Source: Hymenobacter norwichensis DSM 15439 (GTDB lineage: Bacteria > Bacteroidota > Bacteroidia > Cytophagales > Hymenobacteraceae). From it: DNA of 64,000 nt. Positions 36,489 to 44,152 of this stretch are shown here, in pieces (positions within the stretch are counted from its first letter, which is position 1; each line of letters begins with the position of its first letter). The notes below the pieces were generated by a model, which was not told the origin of the DNA, did not search any database, and worked only from the letters and a program-made list of their open reading frames with translations. The DNA is taken from contig NZ_ATVL01000010.1 of the NCBI RefSeq assembly GCF_000420705.1, positions 186,001 to 250,000 of the forward strand, in the 5' to 3' direction. The position numbers and the translations under genes were made by a program.

Positions 36489-36881
36489 TTAGTCTACAGG
36501 CAGCTCGCGGGAGCGGATGAGGCCGATTTTGGAGGCCATTTGATGGGCTACTTTCTTGGCTTCCTCAGCCTTGGAACCAGCAAAATGCTCTTCTACGGTC
36601 GAGGAGAAGAGGTTGAGCCAATGCTCAATGTGTGCCCCACTACGTGGCATCACTACTTGTTCAGGAAGAGGTTCACCGCCTTCGCCAGCACCCTGGCCCA
36701 GCAACGTATTGCTCCAATAGCGGTACTGCGAGGTCAGGTAATGCGGCCAGTGAATACGAGCGGCAGCCCCAAAGCTGGCTCCCAACAACGTGTCGTTAGT
36801 TGCCTTATAGCAAAGCGTGTCGACCAGGGTTTTGATATCTCCCTCGGTTTGAATGTCGTGTAAGCTAGGTATCGTCTTCAT
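36489..36881 (-). CDS. Group III truncated haemoglobin-like globin
   Basis: 130 residues. Pattern DIKTLVDTLCYKATNDTLLGASFGAAARIHWPHYLTSQYRYWSNTLLG with later GAHIEHWLNLFSSTVEEHFAG corresponds to group III (and some group II) bacterial truncated globins, in which the HxxHW segment carries the haem-binding face. The usual GxPxxxH stretch before it is altered (PLPEQVVMPRSGAH). Probably binds haem and oxygen or nitric oxide in the cytoplasm. Monocistronic. Confidence 0.82.
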   Translation of the reverse strand: MKTIPSLHDIQTEGDIKTLVDTLCYKATNDTLLGASFGAAARIHWPHYLTSQYRYWSNTLLGQGAGEGGEPLPEQVVMPRSGAHIEHWLNLFSSTVEEHFAGSKAEEAKKVAHQMASKIGLIRSRELPVD

Positions 36882-37043
36882 GGCCGGTAGTGGTGTAGTG
36901 GGGTAACAGATACGTAGCGAATTTACGCAGGTTGTGGTGGTTTCGCTAGCAATTAATTATAGAAATTTTACAATACAATTAGAGTTGCATTTTAGCCCTA
37001 GTAAAGCATTATGGTATCGGAATGTTTAAATTCATCGAAAAGC

Positions 37044-39731
37044 CTAGTCGATTTTAATAAGTCGCAGGCAATCAAGTATAGCTTGGTTTACCTCACTATT
37101 CATATTGGTATTGGCTGCTTCTAAGCTGAGTGTCAGCGGGTAAGTGCCTCTTTCTAGATGTACTATCACTGGGTTTGTAAAGCCCCAGTTCGACCACTCA
37201 TTCACTCCGCGCTGGGGCATTACTACGGTGCCTAAGTATTGCTGGCCTTTGCGCAGAGTGCGGATTGCGCATTTGTTGCTGGTGTTGATTGGGCCGTTAC
37301 CATTAGCATAACGGAAATCTAGCGCATATGTACCAGTGGCAGGCACGGTTATGCGCAAGGTGAGAAGCCGATTTCGGGTTGTGCTAATTTCCAAGAGGCC
37401 ACTGCCTGAATAGCTTTTGCCAGCAAAATCTGTATTGCTGATTTCTGGCTCAATAGCTATTCCTTCTACTTCTAACCGCTCATGTAGCTGAGCTCCTACT
37501 GGCAAAGGCTCACTGGCAAAACTCTCGAAGCCTTGCGCATCAATGGCTATTACTTGATATTCTGTGTAGCTAGTAGAAGCGGAAACCACGAAACTGGTTT
37601 CTGTGGTTTGACCGGCGAACTGACCATTACGCAGTACTTGGTAGGCTTTGGCTTGGTCAATTGCTGCCCAGCTTAAGTGGCCAGCAGTATGCGTAACGGC
37701 TGGCGTAGCAGGAGCAACGTGGTGAGCAACTTTGTTCTGAACGGTTGCCGCTGGTGCCTGATTCGTAATCTCGATGCGGATGCTGTGTGTGCCAGTCAGC
37801 GTGGTGGGCACGGTGGCATCGGTCAATGGCTGTCCATCCATCGTAATGCTACGGATGATATTGCCAAAGCCCTGCATTTCCACATCCAGCACTGCTCCCC
37901 GATAACGGAACCCCGTAAGTTTGCGCTGGCCTTGTAGGGCCTGTGGCACAAAAGGCCGGAACGTAAGGCCGTCAACTTGTAAGTGCATGCCAAACAACCC
38001 TTTGTAGGTTAGGCCTAGCGTCCCCGATAAGCTCCAGAGCATTACACTGCTGTTCACCTGCGTACCAGCAAAGTCGCCGTTGCTAGCTACGAAGTTTTCC
38101 TTGTTTGTCATAAACATAGCTGCTGGCCGAGCCACAGCGGCTATGCTCTCCATAAATGCCGTTTCGTTACCTACTTTAGCAGCTGCCAATCCCCAATAAC
38201 TCTGCACGAAGGGCCATACTGCATTGTTGTGGTAAGGCGGAATGTCCGGAATTTGAGGATAGATGCACGGAACGCCGTAGTCCATGACCGGAGTGTGAGC
38301 TACTACCGTGCGGGCACGTTCAGTATCAGCCACGTCAAATAATACCGCTAAGGCTTCACCCAATGCTTCTGCCTTCGGTGAAAGTTGCTGGAACACGCGG
38401 CCGTACCGGTACTGGCCGTAATAGCCTTTGTCAGGTAGCCACAAGTAGGTGTTGATACCTATTTTAATACGGTCAGCCCGCTTAGTAGCTTTGTGAGCTA
38501 CGTCGGGCTGGCCCAGTTTTTTGGCTATGGCTGCCAGCACCACGTTGCCCTGGAAATGCATGGCATTAGTGCCTAGGCTTTCACTCTGATAGATATCCGC
38601 AGGTTGCATCCATTCCGGGTAGGTCTGCTCGCGCCAATCCAAAAAGGACGATTCGCCACGGACTAAGCCACTAGCAACATTATAGGCTACTTGCTCATCA
38701 TCTTCGATGGAGTTCTTGATAATAGGATACACTTGGCGCAGCCAACTCTCGTCGCCGGTAACCTTGTAAATTTCCCAGGCGGCCACAGCCCACACAATCC
38801 GGTCGGTGGAGCAGGGGTAGGCACCACCAGTGCCGGTGTCCTGCACGATGCGTCCCTCAGGTGTCACCTTGCGCAGTAAGCTGGTTTTGGCTACTTCCGG
38901 TTGCAAAAGCGCCTGCGACAAGATGATGCTGTAGCTAATGTCGCGGGTCCAGACACCGGCCCATTCCTGGCCGGTACGAAACGTGCCATCTGGTTCCACA
39001 GCCCGTTTGGCTTCCTCCAGCGCCAGATTATATAGTGCGTCTAGCAATGGATAGTCGGAGGTGAGTTGCGGAAATGCCGATACATCAAGCGTCTGCTTCC
39101 ACGGGCCAGCAGTGGTTTTTACATCGACTTCGGCGTTGAGCACCACGGTGGTTTCGTAGATACCGTTGCCATCGAGGTCTTTCAGCTCAAATTGCGGTTC
39201 GTTTAGCAGATTGTCGAAGTCCCAACTTAATGGCGCCGTGTTACCCACTACTAGCACATGCTTAAGGTCGTCCTTGTAAAGCTTCTGGCCATTATATAAG
39301 GTGTAGAAGCCTTGTTGCTGAAAAGCCGCCAGCATCGGCCGCAAATCCAGCCTAATCTTAAGAGGCATGTTGAGCGCTAAGAAGGTGCTGGCTGGTACAG
39401 GATGTTGGTCCACGTACTGTTCGCCAAACACAATAATCGGTGTTTCTAATGTGGTATCACCAGCTGGTAGCAGCGCTGTAATAATGTGGTCCTGACCAGG
39501 TGGCATTTCATTGTCTTTGCCGTTGATACTGAATTTGAAGCTCACACGTGGGCTTTGAAACTTATTGGCGGGGCTGCAGTAATCTGACGTTAGCTCTTGG
39601 CGTGATATGGCTCGAGCGGTATAGTTGCCCTGCACCAAATAGTCGGGGTAAATAGTGTAAGCCGCCGACTGCCATACAGGGAGCGAAGACGCAACAAACT
39701 CAGTAGCTATGGGAGAAGAGGTTTTCGACAT
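37044..39731 (-). CDS. Six-hairpin glycoside hydrolase with FnIII-like and carbohydrate-binding-like C-terminus
   Basis: 895 residues. N-terminal beta-sandwich (1-200). Then an (alpha/alpha)6 domain of the glycogen-debranching/trehalase-like kind: WAGVWTRDISYSIILSQALL, DRIVWAVAAWEIYKVTGDESWLRQVYP, SLGTNAMHFQGNVVLAAIAKK, CIYPQIPDIPPYHNNAVWPFVQSYWG. Then an FnIII-like strand set (about 690-760) and a CBM6-like C-terminus (LEISTTRNRLLTLRITVP...). The catalytic acids are not assigned. As read it has no signal, but an in-frame lipoprotein signal ended by a TAG lies directly upstream (39732-39794), so the ancestral protein was probably surface-exposed. Substrate unknown. Confidence 0.85.
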   Translation of the reverse strand: MSKTSSPIATEFVASSLPVWQSAAYTIYPDYLVQGNYTARAISRQELTSDYCSPANKFQSPRVSFKFSINGKDNEMPPGQDHIITALLPAGDTTLETPIIVFGEQYVDQHPVPASTFLALNMPLKIRLDLRPMLAAFQQQGFYTLYNGQKLYKDDLKHVLVVGNTAPLSWDFDNLLNEPQFELKDLDGNGIYETTVVLNAEVDVKTTAGPWKQTLDVSAFPQLTSDYPLLDALYNLALEEAKRAVEPDGTFRTGQEWAGVWTRDISYSIILSQALLQPEVAKTSLLRKVTPEGRIVQDTGTGGAYPCSTDRIVWAVAAWEIYKVTGDESWLRQVYPIIKNSIEDDEQVAYNVASGLVRGESSFLDWREQTYPEWMQPADIYQSESLGTNAMHFQGNVVLAAIAKKLGQPDVAHKATKRADRIKIGINTYLWLPDKGYYGQYRYGRVFQQLSPKAEALGEALAVLFDVADTERARTVVAHTPVMDYGVPCIYPQIPDIPPYHNNAVWPFVQSYWGLAAAKVGNETAFMESIAAVARPAAMFMTNKENFVASNGDFAGTQVNSSVMLWSLSGTLGLTYKGLFGMHLQVDGLTFRPFVPQALQGQRKLTGFRYRGAVLDVEMQGFGNIIRSITMDGQPLTDATVPTTLTGTHSIRIEITNQAPAATVQNKVAHHVAPATPAVTHTAGHLSWAAIDQAKAYQVLRNGQFAGQTTETSFVVSASTSYTEYQVIAIDAQGFESFASEPLPVGAQLHERLEVEGIAIEPEISNTDFAGKSYSGSGLLEISTTRNRLLTLRITVPATGTYALDFRYANGNGPINTSNKCAIRTLRKGQQYLGTVVMPQRGVNEWSNWGFTNPVIVHLERGTYPLTLSLEAANTNMNSEVNQAILDCLRLIKID

Positions 39732-39794
39732 CTAGCAAGCGCTCAGCAAGCCAAGCGTAAGTAGGGAAAGGTTAAAAAGAACAGACTTGAGCAT
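39732..39794 (-). pseudogene. Orphaned lipoprotein signal peptide with amber stop, upstream of the glycosidase
   Basis: Twenty codons from ATG 39794 encode a textbook lipoprotein signal ending LLSAC. The next codon is TAG (39734-39732), immediately followed in the same frame by the ATG of the glycosidase. Removing the stop would give a normal exported lipoprotein. A nonsense mutation, a sequence error or readthrough are all possible. Confidence 0.75.
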
Positions 39795-40473
39795 GCAATA
39801 AACGTAACGCACCAGCTGCAAAAAGCAGCAACGGCATTCCGCTCTACTACTTGAAACGCAATACTAGAACCTAATGGCTTTGGATCTACAGTGTAGTCTG
39901 TCCGGCTAGTCATCAGGATATCAGGAGTAATACTAGCGGCGCTTTTCCCTGCTATAACCTGCAGGTTGGTGTTTCGCCCATGCATATCGGCGTACCAATA
40001 GGTAAAAGAATAGTAAAAGCAGTAAGTGGTGCGATATGGAAAATCGAAGAAATTATCTGCCTATTCAGTTATTGCCTTCTGCAAGAAATAAGAGCAACAG
40101 TGACACGAGAAAACTAAGTTGAATGTATGCATGTCATTTGCCAGCATAAAGTAGTGAATGAACGTCTTTGTCTTATTTCTAGAAATAAGATTTTCAATAT
40201 GGGACTTAACGGTTTTCAAGGAGGCTAATAAATGCCTTGCAATTCGTTGTATGCATTATAAATAGTCTATGCACGAACAAGCTTCTATAAAATAATTTGT
40301 ACTTTTGCCTGGCAAGGGTGAGTCGATGAAATGGTGGGCACTTTCAGTATCTGCAATAGCGTCAGCTTGATCTGGCTCGCGCTGCGTTGACAGCAATTTG
40401 TTGTATTATTATAAGATAAGTTGTTTGTCGCTTCTACAGCTGGGCTGTTCACTTCAATTGATTATTAACGTCT
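39795..40473. other. Long AT-rich divergent intergenic region
   Basis: No convincing gene is seen (an 80-codon minus-strand frame at 39743-39985 is rejected). It contains a 20-base perfect palindrome (40171-40190) and a TAnnTTTG match (TACTTTTG at 40300-40307) on the Crp/Fnr side, 167 bases before that gene. Confidence 0.5.
40171..40190. promoter_or_regulatory. Perfect 20-base palindrome, possible operator
   Basis: TCTTATTTCTAGAAATAAGA reads the same on both strands and sits between divergent genes. No poly-T tail follows, so a protein-binding site is more likely than a terminator. Confidence 0.45.
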
Positions 40474-41184
40474 ATGCCTCTCATGCCATCGGCACCAACT
40501 AGCTGCCAAGACTGCCCCTACCTTCGGCATTCGTTGCTGGGCACTTGCCAGGTTAGCGAACTGGCGCATATTGCTGGCGGCAAAGTTTCGCAGCAGTACC
40601 AGCGTGGTCAGGTAATTTATCAAGAAGGCAATAGCCCAGCCGGCCTCTATTGTATCAATCAGGGCAAGGTAAAAGTCTCGAAGCAGAACAGCGAAGGCAA
40701 AGAACAGATTGTGAAGTTGCGCAGAGAGGGAGATGTGCTAGGCTTTCAAGCCCTAACAGCTACTAACAACCACTGCTCATCGGCAGTGGCTCTCACTGAT
40801 TGCGTGGTATGTATGGTGCCGCGTTCCGATTTCTTCAGCATAATCGCCCAGAACTCACAGTTTTCGCACGCGCTGATGCACCTATTATCGGCGGCACTTG
40901 GGCAGGCAGAAAAGCATATGCTACACATTGCCTACAAACCCGTGCGTGAACGGTTAGCTGAAGCACTGGTGCAGCTATATTACTTCTTCCAGCCCGCTAC
41001 TCAAGAGGCATTCAGTATTCCTATCTCACGTGAAGACTTGGCAGCCCTTATGAGTACGGCAAAGGAAACTGCCAGCCGCCTTCTTTCCGATTTTCGCGAC
41101 GAAGGATTAGTAGCTACTCAAGGAAGCCGCATTACAGTTCTTAACCTTGAAAAGCTGCAAAAGATATCAGCAATGAGTGGCTGA
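40474..41184 (+). CDS. Crp/Fnr-family transcription regulator with N-terminal cysteines
   Basis: 236 residues (ATG 40474; ATG 40483 also possible). N-terminus has SCQDCPYLRHSLLGTCQ, three cysteines as in FNR-type iron-sulfur sensors, though a fourth ligand is not obvious. A cyclic-nucleotide-fold domain follows (QRGQVIYQEGNSPAGLYCINQGKVKV, REGDVLGFQAL) with a long helix and a C-terminal HTH (ISREDLAALMSTAKETASRLLSDFRDEGLVATQGSRITVLN). ETASRLLSDF is the recognition helix. Two FNR-box-like sites lie just downstream, ahead of the Roadblock cluster. Likely a redox- or oxygen-sensitive regulator. Confidence 0.88.
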   Translation: MPLMPSAPTSCQDCPYLRHSLLGTCQVSELAHIAGGKVSQQYQRGQVIYQEGNSPAGLYCINQGKVKVSKQNSEGKEQIVKLRREGDVLGFQALTATNNHCSSAVALTDCVVCMVPRSDFFSIIAQNSQFSHALMHLLSAALGQAEKHMLHIAYKPVRERLAEALVQLYYFFQPATQEAFSIPISREDLAALMSTAKETASRLLSDFRDEGLVATQGSRITVLNLEKLQKISAMSG

Positions 41185-41195
41185 GTTTAATATAG

Positions 41196-41252
41196 AAAAA
41201 GTGCTAATTGAAGGACGTTCTAACACTAAAACACCATGCTAAAGCACTTTTT
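41196..41252 (+). terminator. Terminator after the Crp/Fnr gene
   Basis: AAAAAGTGCT / AGCACTTTTT arms with a 37-base loop and T tract. Confidence 0.6.
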
Positions 41253-41335
41253 TTAGTTTGTTGGTATTGAGTGAGTAGAAATTTTAATTATTCTGCTCTC
41301 ATAATGATTCCAAGCTTGTCGGAGGTGGGAAAAGT

Positions 41336-41377
41336 TTGATTGAAATCATTTTGTAAGCTGATTACAATCATTTTGTA
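41336..41377 (+). promoter_or_regulatory. Two FNR-box-like sites in 22-bp tandem
   Basis: Two 18-base units differing at two positions (GATTGAAATCATTTTGTA at 41338-41355 and GATTACAATCATTTTGTA at 41360-41377) repeat every 22 bases, two helical turns. The first lies within TTGATTGAAATCAT (41336-41349), 9 of 10 matches to the FNR consensus TTGATnnnnATCAA. They lie between the Crp/Fnr gene and the Roadblock cluster. Confidence 0.5.
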
Positions 41378-41587
41378 TTCGTATTCTGCAGAGGATATTT
41401 GTATAGTAGGATAAGCTATTATCTGAGAGATACTTGTAGGTCAGGTTCCTCGTAAAGTATTATTAGCAGAAGCCAACGGCTTAATTGATTGGTCAACGCG
41501 TGGACCGATACCGTGCTTCTAGGAAATACGACAAATAGCTATCAATTAGTTTTTCACTCCAATCTTTTTTTACAAGTATTTCTTATC

Positions 41588-41968
41588 ATGGCTTATTCAG
41601 TGAGCAACCCTGCAGGCAAAGTAGTACAAGATGTAATTACCGATCTGCCAAGCCTAGTGGCAATTGCTGTTGTAGATACCAACTCGGGCATGAGCCTGGC
41701 ATCACACTCCAACTCTCCTTCCCTCAACCCCGATACTGCTGCTGCTTACAACACGGAAGTGGTAAAGCAAAAGCAAAAGGCCATGGCCGCGCTGAAGCTG
41801 ACCGGTGAAACTATTCAAGATATTCTCATTACTCTGTCCAACCAGATTCACTTGTTGAAGCTGAATGACAATGGCACCAAGTTCATCTATTTGGTAGTGA
41901 ATTCGCGGGATACCAACCTTGCTATTGCCCGCGAAGTGCTGCGTAATCACGCCAGCCAGCTCAACTAA
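41588..41968 (+). CDS. Roadblock/LC7-like protein, copy 1
   Basis: 126 residues from ATG 41588 (the longer frame starts at a TTG 99 bases earlier). It has the alternation VVQDVITDLPSLVAIAVVDTNSGMSLASHS ... DILITLSNQIHLLKLNDNGTKFIYLVVNSRDTNLAIAREVLR, which fits the Roadblock/LC7 fold (helix, strands, helix). Strongly similar to the two genes at 42219 and 43479; the shared cores are DILITLSNQxHLL and TNLxIARxVLR. Such proteins usually modulate small Ras-like GTPases (MglA/MglB type), but no GTPase is nearby. First gene after the FNR-like boxes. Confidence 0.7.
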   Translation: MAYSVSNPAGKVVQDVITDLPSLVAIAVVDTNSGMSLASHSNSPSLNPDTAAAYNTEVVKQKQKAMAALKLTGETIQDILITLSNQIHLLKLNDNGTKFIYLVVNSRDTNLAIAREVLRNHASQLN

Positions 41969-42218
41969 ATTAGTTAGTGGTGTTTCGCTGGTTACGCGCG
42001 ACAACATATTGATTGTGAATTAGCTATAAAGCAGCTAGTAGTCGGTCGCATTCACCATTCCAAGGTGTATGCAGGATGCGTCCGATGCCGTTCTACCTGC
42101 CTTACTCCCACACGGCCGAGGGAGTAGTGCGGCAAGGTTCACCTCAGAGGGATGAACTGAACGGAGCTAGTTGCCTGTCGTTGGGAGCCCAGGGGACCTG
42201 GGTAAATCATAGGCTGTC

Positions 42219-42668
42219 ATGCCAATACCATTTCTTCAGCGCCTGCAAACCCTCACGGGACCGGCCATTAATAAAATAGTATCCACGGGTTCAGGACCTG
42301 ACACTGCCGCCGCTGAGCAACTGCTGCAGCGGGTGTTAGCCGGGCTACCTGAACTGATAGCCGCTGCAGTAGTGGAGGTAGAGTCGGGGCAGGCCCTAGC
42401 TACCTACACCACCGCCCGCGACTTCAACGTTGGCAAAGTGTTGGATTTCAATGCCGAAGTAGTTCGGCAGCAGCGCCGTGCCATGCAGGCTCTTGGGCTC
42501 CCAATAGAAGAGGAACTGTCTGAAATCCTGATTACGCTCAGCAACCAACTGCATCTGCTGTGGCTGCTAGCTGATGGCCAGCGCTTTCTCTATACCGTGG
42601 TGGATTGCCGCGACACCAACTTGGGCATTGCCCGCTCCGTGATTCGCGCCTGTGAATTACCTGACTGA
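42219..42668 (+). CDS. Roadblock/LC7-like protein, copy 2
   Basis: 149 residues from ATG 42219. After an N-terminal extension, the core (LLQRVLAGLPELIAAAVVEVESGQALATY ... EILITLSNQLHLLWLLADGQRFLYTVVDCRDTNLGIARSVIR) parallels the other two copies. Shows more divergence than copies 1 and 3. Expected to dimerise, possibly with its paralogues. Confidence 0.7.
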   Translation: MPIPFLQRLQTLTGPAINKIVSTGSGPDTAAAEQLLQRVLAGLPELIAAAVVEVESGQALATYTTARDFNVGKVLDFNAEVVRQQRRAMQALGLPIEEELSEILITLSNQLHLLWLLADGQRFLYTVVDCRDTNLGIARSVIRACELPD

Positions 42669-42745
42669 GGTAGATTCCAGCACCTTTCTTCTGCTAATAC
42701 ATACATAAGTTTTCTTTTCCCTTCTCACTCAAAATCCTTACGCGT

Positions 42746-43438
42746 ATGAAATTGACGGCTTCTCCTTTCGATCCGCAAACCGGCGAACTGTTGCCAGTAT
42801 ACCGGGATGCTTACCTGAACGGCGACCTGAGCCGGTCGTCGGCGCAGGCAGTGGAAAAATACCTAGGTCGGGATGCCGACCAGGCACACGACACCCTCAA
42901 CCGCTGGCAGGAACTGCACACCGCTGAGGCGGTAGCAGCGCCAACCTGGGTGCAAAAGCAAGTGCAGTATATTCGGGCCGAGCCCGTGCGCTTCCGCCGC
43001 CGGTCTACCACTATTGTAGCCGCTACAGCCTTACTATGCACGATGGTATTCGCAGGCACCAAAATGCCGACCGAGCGGGTGCCAACCGAAAACGTACCAA
43101 CTGAAGTTTTTGCCGCGCCTGCCGCACTAGAAGCTGCTGAAGCTGCTACAGCCGCCACGGCTGCCTCCTCTATGCGCATGATTTCCGTGCGGGGTCGTAT
43201 CCTCAACGAAGATGGTGCTCCTCTCATTGGTGCCACAGTGCTGCATCCTGGCAGCGGCAAAGGCGTATCAACCAACGCACAAGGTGAATACTCGATGGTG
43301 GTGCCAGCTGGTACCAGCACCCTCAAGTATGGCTACGGTGGCTACCAAGACGAGGAACTGACCGTGAAAGGCAGCACTACGACCAACATAACACTGTTGC
43401 CACAGGCTAAGCAGAAGCGCCACTGGTGGCAGTTCTAG
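42746..43438 (+). CDS. Single-pass membrane protein with carboxypeptidase-regulatory-like C-terminal domain
   Basis: 230 residues. N-terminal cytoplasmic part (about 1-83) resembles an anti-sigma-factor N-terminus in layout (helical, YRDAYLNGDLSRSSAQAVEKYLGRD) but lacks zinc ligands. One membrane helix (TTIVAATALLCTMVFAG) follows. An Ala-rich linker with repeated PTE (MPTERVPTENVPTEV) leads to a carboxypeptidase-regulatory-like beta-sandwich (ISVRGRILNEDGAPLIGATVLHPGSGKGVSTNAQGEYSMVVPAG). That domain is the one found at the N-terminus of TonB receptors. Lies within the Roadblock cluster and may connect envelope state to it. Confidence 0.68.
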   Translation: MKLTASPFDPQTGELLPVYRDAYLNGDLSRSSAQAVEKYLGRDADQAHDTLNRWQELHTAEAVAAPTWVQKQVQYIRAEPVRFRRRSTTIVAATALLCTMVFAGTKMPTERVPTENVPTEVFAAPAALEAAEAATAATAASSMRMISVRGRILNEDGAPLIGATVLHPGSGKGVSTNAQGEYSMVVPAGTSTLKYGYGGYQDEELTVKGSTTTNITLLPQAKQKRHWWQF

Positions 43439-43478
43439 GGTAGGTAGGGATTGAGTATTTCAAGTAGAGCTAGCTTGT

Positions 43479-43916
43479 GTGAAACCGAAATCGTATCGTA
43501 GAAAAGCGTCGCGTCAGTCTAAATCGTCCTCAACCCAACCTATTGCCCCCGATCCACTGGCTGCCCAGGTGGTGCAGCAGGTGTTGGCCGAGCTGCCGGA
43601 ATTGTTGGCTGTAGCCGTAGTAGATGTAGCATCGGGTGCCAACCTGGCTGCTCACGCTACGGCCGCCATTGAGCCCGGTACCGCTGCTTCTTTCAACGCG
43701 GAAGTAGTGAAGCTCAAGCAGAAGGCCATGACTGCCCTGAAGCTGACCGGCGAGTGTCTCAACGATATCCTTATCACGCTGTCCAACCAGCTGCACTTGC
43801 TGCAACTTACTCCCGACGGCTCCCGCTTTATTTATCTGGTAGTAGCCACCCAAAGCACCAACCTGGGTATTGCCCGCGCCGTACTGCGCGAGCAGATAGG
43901 CCAGCTTGAAGGGTAG
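43479..43916 (+). CDS. Roadblock/LC7-like protein, copy 3
   Basis: 145 residues from a GTG at 43479. The N-terminus is a basic Ser/Lys tail, then the core (VVQQVLAELPELLAVAVVDVASGANLAAHAT ... DILITLSNQLHLLQLTPDGSRFIYLVVATQSTNLGIARAVLR) very close to copy 1. It ends the cluster, followed by a strong terminator. Confidence 0.7.
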   Translation: MKPKSYRRKASRQSKSSSTQPIAPDPLAAQVVQQVLAELPELLAVAVVDVASGANLAAHATAAIEPGTAASFNAEVVKLKQKAMTALKLTGECLNDILITLSNQLHLLQLTPDGSRFIYLVVATQSTNLGIARAVLREQIGQLEG

Positions 43917-43940
43917 CTGCACCGGCGTGGTATTCCAAGT

Positions 43941-43975
43941 GAAAAGCTCTTTCCCAAGTGGGGAAAGAGCTTTTC
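43941..43975 (+). terminator. Terminator after the Roadblock cluster
   Basis: GAAAAGCTCTTTCCC / GGGAAAGAGCTTTTC hairpin. Confidence 0.82.
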
Positions 43976-44152
43976 TGGTTTCCAAGGCTTGGTTTTTCGA
44001 TGCGGTAGGCGCACTAACAAAGGCTTGCGCCGCCACCGCGTTGCTTGGCGCAACCAGAAGTGTAGCCGGTAAATTAGTTGAAGCGCAACGTTGATGGTAT
44101 GGCAGAGTCTATGCTTCGTCTCATCTTTGGGCTTCGCTTTGCCTTTTCGTTT

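Noticed and set aside
39743..39985. 80-codon minus-strand frame upstream of the glycosidase
   Set aside because: Out of frame with the orphaned lipoprotein signal it overlaps, and has no domain character.
41485..41496. TTGATTGGTCAA palindrome as a further FNR site
   Set aside because: Spacing between the half-sites is two bases too short for an FNR box.
42076..42279. 67-codon frame before Roadblock copy 2
   Set aside because: Overlaps the start of copy 2 in another frame and shows no coding character.
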